A stretch of 64,000 nt of DNA from NCBI GenBank assembly GCA_019918135.1, contig WBZZ01006422.1:103501-167500 (forward strand), written 5' to 3'. Positions 56,331 through 64,000 of the stretch are shown in pieces. Position 1 is the first letter of the stretch. Each line of letters starts with the position of its first letter. The notes beneath the pieces were generated by a model that searched no databases, was not told where the DNA came from, and saw only the letters and a program-made list of their open reading frames with translations. The position numbers were made by a program, and so were the translations under genes. The stretch comes from Paulinella micropora. Its lineage: Eukaryota; Cercozoa; Imbricatea; Euglyphida; Paulinellidae.

Positions 56331-58885
56331 GAAACCAAGAGCTGGAAACAACACCTTCTCCCCTCAGGGGACAATAAACCGCAAGCAGCTCAGGCACGGG
56401 ATACACTAAACGAGCTGCTCGACACACTCGAGCAGGGACAGTGGACCTGGGTGGGAAAGATGGCGGCAAAGTTCAAATATTACAAATGCAACTTGCGATG
56501 CGAGAAGTATGTCATAGAGGGGAAGGCGGTGGAGGAAAAGATCTCCCCCCATGCTGCCGTAAAGCTATACTGGTGCAATTTTTGTGCCATGTGTGAGCTG
56601 GTAGCACAGACCATCAGCGACATCTTACGAATCCATATTGCGAATGAAGTGGAAGTCACAAATGGAGGTGATGGCAGGGCCACCATCATCCCAGAAGGGA
56701 TGACGTTCGTAATATTTCGCAAGAGGTTTGTTGGCCCGCCTCCGGGGAACAGTGAGGGTGGAGGACGCGAACGACCTCAAACACCCACTGAAAAACCAAA
56801 GACGGCGAACAACAAACTTGTCGAGCAGGCATTACAACGGCTTGACAGAACTACGTCATTCGACTACGGCAAATACAAGCCTCAAGTAAACATCGTCTAC
56901 GGCGAGGGTATTTGCTGTTGTTGGGTTACACTTATTTGGACAGCACAGTTGGGCAGTTCAGCCTGACTGCAGCGGACACCAAACAAATTTTAGCCAACAA
57001 AGCTAGTCGTTGGGCTTCTCAGGACTTGCTTACCAACCGGTGGGCCCTGTGGGACGAAGAAGCGGGCAGGCTGATTACGGAGGGGACGTTGCGACCCTCC
57101 ATGAGGCCTCACTACCTGCTTGAACAATTCGTTCGTGGGGCAAACTGGGGGTATATGTGCGATCCCGACATGGTCGCGGACCTCGTGTCGGCAATGGCAC
57201 AAAGGATGTGGGAAGCAAATATCTCTCACAACGAAATCGTGGATCTACCACAAAAACTCATTACTCCCCTTGTCAGAGCCGATCTGGCGACGTTGCTAAT
57301 GGCAGTACTCAAGGGTATAGCCAGAGCAACAACCGCCAAAGGCCGAACGACAGGGGAGGTATATATTCGACAAGTCTTGTCTCAGGCACAAGATGCTGAT
57401 GATAAAACATTTACACTCAAGAGCTTTCGTATTCATCGGCTTGTCGAAGTATGCAAATGGGATAGAACGTTTGTGGATAAGATCTTCGGCCCTATGAGCA
57501 ATCAGGACGAACGCCTGCGAAGGGCAACACTCCTGCTGCAGGCTATGCAAGCTGTGGGGATCTCGTTGACGGATCATCAACCAAAGGCTGATGAACCCCA
57601 GTTTGACATACTGTCTTTTGTCACATCCACCTCGTGGGGAGATCACTCGTATACGGGGCCCAACCCGTACCAGCGATCCTCCTCGAGTTCGTCCAACCCA
57701 TACTGGTCGTCATCGTCGAGCTCGTCGAGCTCTTCGAACCCGTATTGGGGCCAAGGTCACACAACGGGTTCGGGACGTTCGCCGAGTCCATACCCATCCA
57801 CATCCTCACCATCGGGGGGTAGCCCCAATCCATACTTGCAGCAAACCAACTCGGGATTTCAATCGCCACCACCGGTGGGTTTGACATCACCGCCTCATAC
57901 ATATCAACCACCACATTTTGTGATGCCCATATACACACAGCCTCCAGCACCATCGACGAGTCAGACGCAAGGGGCCCCGCCCTCACGTCAGCCTCAGTCG
58001 AAGAAGCGGAAGCTAAAGCCAATCCCGCGACAAAACAATCAGCCTCTCAGCGCTCTGCCTATCGATCACGGGCCGGCTAATTGTCCATATGGGATACAAC
58101 GGCTAGACAGGCTTGGCACCGCACCAGCGGTCAGGTCAGCCACCATTTGCGACTATTGGCATCACGCGATCGGTTTCAACGGGCTGCCGGATCCTCGGTT
58201 TTGGGTATGGCCATGTCTAATGGGTGAGTCGTGTCTGCGTTGGCACACATACCCGGGCACTCCACAACATCCCATAGCGATGAGGAGATCGAAGGTGCGA
58301 AGGCCAGAAGATGGTGATTGGGTGCCCTGCCCGAAACAGCAGGCACACATGAACTTGCCATTCCCGAACGTTGATGAAAACGGAAGGGTCACGATGATGC
58401 CGAACGGGCATGTGGCGAGTTGGCGCGCCGCATTCGAGGCGGAAGCCGACGCCATCAAGCGTCAATTCCTGGCGGCGGACAAGTTCGCGGCATATATGCC
58501 AGGACAGGAGTCACTCCTGATCCAGACGGGTACGCCCACTACACGCACACGCAAACGCAAACGCTCAAAACACGTCACGTGTACTGTGCAGGCCAAGGCC
58601 AGCAAGTGGGACAGAAGTCCACAAAGAAGCGACGATTCAAAGGCTAAACGACCTGTCGCAAGGACACACCCCGGGGTCCACAAGCGGGTACGTTTTGCGT
58701 ATCCGTTGGTGTCACAAACCACCGCAGAGGGTGATGATCCTATCGCTGAAACCGGACCGGAGGCTATGACCCCACCGGTACACAGGGTGGTGGAGATCGA
58801 GGACATGCCACCGTCAGACCGAGTGATCACGATCACGACCGCAATGGTGATGAATGGGACAGTCGAGATTAAGTCCACACAATAA
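56265..58885 (+). pseudogene. gag: gag-like polyprotein of the second gypsy element
   Basis: Frame 56265-56966 is helical (LNELLDTLEQGQWTWVGK, CEKYVIEGKAVEEKI). It shifts by one base near 56900 into frame 56912-58885 (657 codons) with RLVEVCKWDRTFVDKIFG and then repeated Ser-run plus NPYW/NPYL units around 57660-57850. A Pro-rich stretch follows, then a Cys/His-containing block (about 58050-58260) with CDYWHHAIG and WPCLMGESCLRWHTYPG, which resembles a CCCH-like finger. A basic tail (RTRKRKRSKH) comes last. It would form the particle and bind RNA. Confidence 0.6.
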
Positions 58886-59729
58886 TAGACACACCGGTGG
58901 TCATGACACCGCCAAGAGACAAAGTAGTTAGGAGGGAGGTTTCACCAACGCCAGGTCAGGTGGTCGCGGATGCTGACGCATCACCGACGGCTTGGGTTGC
59001 TGAATCCCCACCGATACCACAATTAGACAGCCTTACGGGGGCCACAGGTTCCCAGTAGACAGTTTTGCTACGGCAGGGGTGAAGGAAGGGATAGCCGAGG
59101 GGCGCAACAGTAGTCGTGGCCGTACACCTACACCTGAGGTGACGACCATCCGCGATAATGTACAGGCGGGCCCTCATATATCTCCATTCGAAGACGATGT
59201 CGCACAGGCGACTAACGAGGACAACTCTAAAATGGACGGGCTAAGTTGCCGTGTCCGCACAGCGGGCACCTGCGCAAGTAGTGCAGGTTCCATACCAGTC
59301 GCCGCGTTACAGAAAACAGCCCTTTTTGAGAACAAGGTGATTAACATTAAAGCCAGGGCAAAACAATTGATAATTCCTCAAAGGTCTTTGCTCGGTCGCA
59401 ATGTTAGACTAGCCCCGGGAACGGTGGCCGGTTCAGATATTAATCACCCGAATATACCGCATATTAATCACGCTTTCCCCCCACACACAGAAGACACGTA
59501 TGCCGCATCACCATTCACGACGCAGGACGAAATAGTGCTTCCGGGCCCGCGAGACGGCCCAAGCGTAGCTCCGGCGGTGGTCAGCCAGATGAGCTATCAC
59601 CCCTGTGTGATCCGGACAAGCTTGGAGCGGTAAGGCGCCGGATGGCGAAACGCCATGCGGAGATGGAATTGCGACAAGCTCTAGTCGGCAGCCGAATCCC
59701 AGGACCTCCCGGCAGAGGAGGCAAGGGAC
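58886..59729 (+). pseudogene. Linker before the protease, second gypsy element
   Basis: Frames 58886-59060 and 59079-59633 give Pro/Thr-rich and then KARAKQLIIPQRSLLGRNVR with a following VAGSDINHPN. The latter looks like the spacer in front of the protease. No catalytic motif is seen here. Confidence 0.4.
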
Positions 59730-60275
59730 ATGAGTTACACCCGGTTATATTGGCGGGAACTCAATGCCCACCTGGACACAGGTAACGACAGCATGGCACA
59801 AATTACGTTTGCGGGTCGCAAATTTATCGATAAATTCGGGAAGTTATTCGATTTCACGCGTCAAGGGAAACTCGGATATATTCGCGGGGCAAATGACGGG
59901 CGTAGTGCGATCATAGGCCGCCTACCATTAACGGTGGAATTCCCGACTGGTATGACATACAGCATACATGTATTGGTTGTACCAGATTTCCCGCCGGGTA
60001 CGATAGTGCTGGGTAAGCCAGACCTCAAGATGATGCAAGCGCAGCTCCTCTTGGGTCAGGATGTTATTAAATATGGAAAGGGACGCCAGGTGGCGGAATA
60101 CCCTATACTTAACCCCAACCCGGACCGTCCGTTAGATCATCCGTATAGGGGAAGGGCACAGGTGACTTTGATTCCTCCCGCACCACCCGTACCGCATGAT
60201 ATACGGACGCAGCAACGTGTTACGCCCGCTGGCACAGCACGGGTATACACGAATGTTTATGACTCCCGGAGTTAA
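59730..60275 (+). pseudogene. Aspartic protease of the second gypsy element
   Basis: The 181-codon frame has ELNAHLDTGNDSMAQITFAG near the start, with the catalytic DTG, then IGRLPLTVEF and VVPDFPPGTIVLGKPDLKMM, which correspond to the flap and the end of a retropepsin-like fold. The rest is Pro-rich. It would process the gag-pol polyprotein. The domain itself is intact. Confidence 0.75.
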
Positions 60276-60301
60276 CCGGCACATGGGCGGGCTTCGAGGG
60301 T

Positions 60302-61416
60302 TTGACAGCCGAACGTGAGGCCCAAACCTTGCTACTACGGAAGCAAGAAGAATCGTGGCATGGATTTGACCAAACCTACCTCTATGGAGGCGGGCAGAGG
60401 CAACCACACGAGTTCATAAGGGTCAAGTCTAATCTAGTTTTCCATGCATCCAAACGCCTCACAGAGGATGACGATGTCATGGAAAAGCTACGACAATGGT
60501 ATAAGAGATCGGAACCCATCCAGCCCGAGAGTCTATCGAAGGTGCCGAAACTCTTGGCGGACAGGTTGGATCGGGGTGAGGACATCACCATCATACTCCC
60601 GATATATCGATACACCCCACCGTGATGTGGTGGAGGGATGTATTGGATAGGGTGGTCGATGACCCGATACCGATACCCAGTCGACAGGCTAAACCACTCA
60701 TGGCATTAAGGCTTGGATCAAGGCAGGATGGTCTGGCATACAGAACCAAACTACTGACCCGGAAGGTGGATGACATGAGGGAGCTTGCCTTTCAGATCTT
60801 CCCGGGGTTCTATCACAAATCGGCAGCGAAGCAGTACGCTGACATGATAGTAGAGCTTCAGGAATTTGCAACATGGGACAACCAATCAACCACGCGATAC
60901 CCAGGCAGGGACGCGAAGGATGAGGTTGAGGATCCGGACTCTATTTTAGAGTACCCGGACGACCCGAGAGATCAGAAACCGGTCGAAGAGATCATCGACG
61001 AAGTCGTGGCACGACAGTCAGGGTCACCAGACTTTGTTCGGGATCTCAAGGCCCAATTTCTGAAAAACAAAACCCTCTTTGGACCACTGGTAGCCGGCGG
61101 TGTGACACACACTGCTGCTAAGATAGAGCGACAGGTGAGGCAGACGATGCCTCGTCTTCGCGGATCGCGCCTCAGCTACAAGGAGGAACAGATCTGTGAA
61201 GAGATGATCCAAGACATGCAAGCTAAACGGCTTATAGAACCGTCATGGTCGGAATACCGATCACCGGCTCGGCTGGCACCAAAGCCGGATGGTAAGCAGA
61301 GGTTTTGTATCAATTACACAAGGCTCAATAAGATCATCAAGAGAGTTATGCACCAATCCCCCGTATGCGGGACGGCCTCAATCGACTCCGACAAGCTAAA
61401 TTCTTCACAAAGCTAG
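60302..61416 (+). pseudogene. Connector and reverse transcriptase start, second gypsy element
   Basis: Frame 60302-60625 is a helical connector, overlapping frame 60622-61416 by four bases. The latter has MIQDMQAKRLIEPSWSEYRS and RLAPKPDGKQRFCINYTRLN, the first RT motifs of Ty3/gypsy, and goes out of phase at about 61360. Confidence 0.7.
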
Positions 61417-62724
61417 ACCTGAAAAATGGATTCTGGAACATCCCACTGGATGTGGATAGTCGGGCACTGACGGCCTTTGCCGTTGGCGGGAGACTGTACC
61501 AATGGACGGTACTCCCGATGGGACTGAAAATCGCCCCGGCTATTTTCCAGGATTGCATGAACCAGGCCTTGTCCGATCCAAAGTACGGCGATAGTAAGTT
61601 CGCTGAGACTTACGGACATACTAATCAATACAGCTTTTGGTTATATTGACGATATCATCATTTATTCGAATACGGAAGCAGAGCACCTGGCACACGTATC
61701 GGATATACTGAGATGCCTAGAAGCCTTTGGCCTCAGGTTGAACCTAGAGAAGTGTTCGTTTGCGAAAGATCATATCGACTATCTAGGGCACAGAGTAAAG
61801 GATGGGGTAATAGTGTTGAAGCAGGAGAAGCGGGACGCTATACTTTCCCTCCCACGCCCAAACACACGCACAGCGTTGCACTCCTTCCTCTGTATGGCAC
61901 AGGTGTACTCAGAATTTATTCCGAACTTCCAGGACTTTGTCAAACCATTACGGGACTTCTGCCTTCACGGCGACCCGGATGGCGAATGGCCGCCAAAGGC
62001 GGCGGAGGTATACACAAAGCTGAAGGAGGCGTTGACACGAGACCCCCTCACAGAGGGCGGATCGGTCTTGGTTCTCCCCGACTTTGAGAAGCGTTTTGTT
62101 GTGGCGACTGACGCGTCGAAATACGCGGTCGGGGCTGTCTTACAGCAATACGACTCCGATCACAAACAGCTAAGACCCATCATGTTTGTCAGCAAGAAGT
62201 TGACGCCCGAACAGGTCAACTATTGCACAAGGCAACGCGAAGCGTTGGCGATAGTTTGGGCGTTCAGCCGGCTGAGGGAGTACTTATGGGGTGCTCCGAA
62301 CATCTTGGTTCAAGCAGACCATGCTAACCTCAGATGGCTCATGGATCGAGAACATACGGGACGACTGGCCCGATGGCAGTCGGAGCTAGCCCTGTATGAT
62401 TTCACCATAAAGTACATTAAAGGCAAAGACAATACGGTTCCAGATAGCTTGTCGCGGATGCCTCGGGTGAAAGGCTCCGTAGGTGATGGCTTAGATCGTT
62501 TTGCCTTAGACACTCCCACGGCCTGCCTAGTTGCATGGACTGCCGATGATGACTGGATGGCCACGGAGCACACAGCAGATTTCAAAGACACTTTGCCGGC
62601 GGGGATGGCATACATTTCCACCAACGCACACAGCAGCCTGGACACCGGGATACAGGCCCGACACTCAGGCCGAAGTGTTGGACCAGCTACAATGCATACG
62701 TCAAGTGTGCTGCGCACAACATGA
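61365..62724 (+). pseudogene. Reverse transcriptase and RNase H of the second gypsy element
   Basis: Frame 61365-61649 has FFTKLDLKNGFWNIPL and YQWTVLPMGLKIAPAIFQ, then a shift near 61600. The catalytic YIDDIIIYSN is readable at about 61642-61671, and frame 61738-62724 continues with LNLEKCSFAKDHIDYLGH, the RNase H DASKYAVGAVLQQ, REALAIVWAF, and IKYIKGKDNTVPDSLSRM. These are classical Ty3/gypsy motifs in full order. Two indels break the frame. Confidence 0.8.
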
Positions 62725-62743
62725 GGCTGAGGACTAGCAAGAT

Positions 62744-63211
62744 TTGCTAAAAAAGATCGACACACAGTCGGACATCCTCAGCGAGGGCGACCTGAAGCCG
62801 GGTCAGACTCATGAACATGAACACTCCTTTAACGCATTTTTCGCGGATAAGGTACAGTCGTTCTGGGTACCCCGGCATGTTCACCCTTCACGGTCGGCGA
62901 TTATCGCGGCCGCCGAGCAAACGCAACGAACAGGGGGACCTATAAGCCTGGTCACCAGCGCCCTTCAGTTGGACGACCTGGATATGACCGTGGCGAGCCC
63001 CGCGGTGTTTGGTCAGTTGGCAAAGAGCTCTAAGGAATGGGGCCCCTTCATTGCTCACGCCGTTGATCCGTTAACACACCCTGAAACTCGAGAAATAAGA
63101 GCACATAAGAAAACTATGACCTGGCACGACGACCTCCTGTGGTATAAGGGGGCCGGCAGCAAGTGGGAAAAGACGCCGTCGAAGTGGACACTTTGGGTTC
63201 CACTACAGTGA
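62744..63211 (+). pseudogene. Connector between RNase H and integrase, second gypsy element
   Basis: The 155-codon frame has a helical, charged sequence (KSSKEWGPFIAHAVDPLTHP, HDDLLWYKGAGSKWEKTPSK), which is the tower/pre-integrase region found between RNase H and the zinc domain. It ends in a frameshift near 63200. Confidence 0.55.
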
Positions 63212-63275
63212 GTACGAAAGGCGATCTTGTTAGCCACACACAGTTCAGCTCAACTCACACACGGGAAGTGATAAG

Positions 63276-64000
63276 ATGTCCTGGTTCATATCGCTAAGGT
63301 TCTGGTTGCATGGTATGCAGAAATCCATCGCCGACACAGTCGACGCATGCGAACACGGCAAGCAAACCAAAATACCACACAACAATGCTCAGAAGGGCCT
63401 CTATGGGGAATACAAGCTTGTTGAGAACCTGTTTGAAACGTTACATGTCGACTACGTAGGACCACTACCGCGATTGGAAACCCACAATTATCGGTACATC
63501 CTAACGGCCATAGACCGCTTTTCGAACAATGTGTTCGCGGTGCCGGTTAAGGAAAAGGATGCGGAATCGACATGCGAGGCTCTGGTCGACCATGTCTTCC
63601 GATATACCGGAGTGCCGAAGAATGTGTACAGCGACCGGGGATCGGAGTTCACGAACGATCTCTCCGCTCGACTGTCCACAGTGTGGGGTTTTAAGTGGAA
63701 ATACGTAACGGCATATTCGCCTGAGAGAGCAACGGCAAGATTGAGAGGGTCCATAGGCCGCTCAAGGCCGCGCTCCAGCAATATTGTCACGACAATCAGC
63801 ACATATGGCACAAGGCCCTACCATCTTTTGTGTTTTCCATGAACAACACCGCATCAAGGGCATTGGGCGGAAAAGCCACAGGCGCTTCCCCCAACGTCCT
63901 AGTATACGGGCAGCACTTGAGAATTCCGGAGGAGTTGGTGTTACCAAACCTCCCCGGAAGGGGGTTTCTTAGAGCATGATGAGCTCATGCCTTGTCGCCT
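63276..64000 (+). pseudogene. Integrase of the second gypsy element, cut by the window end
   Basis: The frame has ACEHGKQTKIPHNN (end of the zinc region), LFETLHVDYVGPLPRL with the first Asp, VYSDRGSEFTND with the second, and SPERATARL where a one-base shift falls just before the expected catalytic Glu; another frame then reads KIERVHRPLKAAL. Further downstream that frame continues to the window end. It would integrate cDNA; this copy is frameshifted inside the active-site region. Confidence 0.75.

Larger units (their letters stand above)
55574..64000 (+). mobile_element. Second Ty3/gypsy-type retrotransposon, incomplete
   Basis: gag-like, protease, reverse transcriptase, RNase H and integrase segments occur in Ty3/gypsy order on the plus strand, and the window ends within the integrase. 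No LTR can be assigned because the right end is missing. Its protease (DTG-type), RT and integrase motifs are closer to the standard consensus than those of the outer element, and it lacks that element's large extra domain, so it belongs to a different lineage. Several small frameshifts are present. Confidence 0.85.

Overview
The window looks like a piece of the nuclear genome of a unicellular eukaryote, probably an alga or other protist. It is almost entirely mobile DNA. I recognise no ordinary host gene, rRNA, tRNA or CRISPR array. The kingdom-level guess is an inference: the central virus-like element has the gene set of Polintons/Mavericks and Polinton-like viruses (PLVs), which commonly integrate into protist and algal genomes, and it is surrounded by LTR retrotransposons.

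The left 45 kb is a three-level nest. The outer layer is a Ty3/gypsy-type retrotransposon (about 1098-44993) with LTRs at 1098-3341 and 44381-44993. Into its polyprotein a Ty1/copia-type retrotransposon has inserted (6873-35416; two 302-bp LTRs differing at one base; 5-bp target duplication GGTGG). Into that element's polyprotein, just before the reverse transcriptase, a 20.4-kb AT-rich Polinton/PLV element has inserted (12822-33253; 151-bp terminal inverted repeats differing at one base; 4-bp duplication TCTA). Two further 1.6-1.7 kb elements whose inverted ends start CATATGT lie in the gypsy left LTR (1225-2846) and in its RNase H region (39973-41681).

The PLV carries a nearly full virus gene set. 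For genome maintenance there is a protein-primed family B DNA polymerase, an rve integrase, two GIY-YIG nucleases, a HIRAN protein and an ExoX-C-like protein. The morphogenesis block comprises an A32/FtsK-type packaging ATPase, an adenovirus-type maturation protease, a penton-like minor capsid protein, a double-jelly-roll major capsid protein, a small basic GYG protein, a two-TM membrane protein, and a 1257-aa phage-tail-fibre-like protein ending in an S74 intramolecular chaperone. Structural genes point right and replication genes point left from the far end. A palindromic AAAGATTTT/AAAATCTTT motif recurs before the small basic protein and capsid genes and near the HIRAN gene. Three proteins share an identically spaced CxC-x11-H-x5-H finger. 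One virion-type gene has a GTG in the start position plus a frameshift, and one small gene is split around a cluster of palindromes; the rest look intact.

To the right lie a decayed minus-strand Ty1/copia-type element (about 45289-53290), a stretch without recognisable genes that contains an ACATG/ACATA pentanucleotide array (53599-53759), and a second, unrelated Ty3/gypsy-type element on the plus strand (about 55574 to the window end, broken by frameshifts and cut off in its integrase). Most retrotransposon reading frames are broken by small indels, whereas the PLV frames of 2.0-3.8 kb are open. The breaks are therefore unlikely to be uniform sequencing error.
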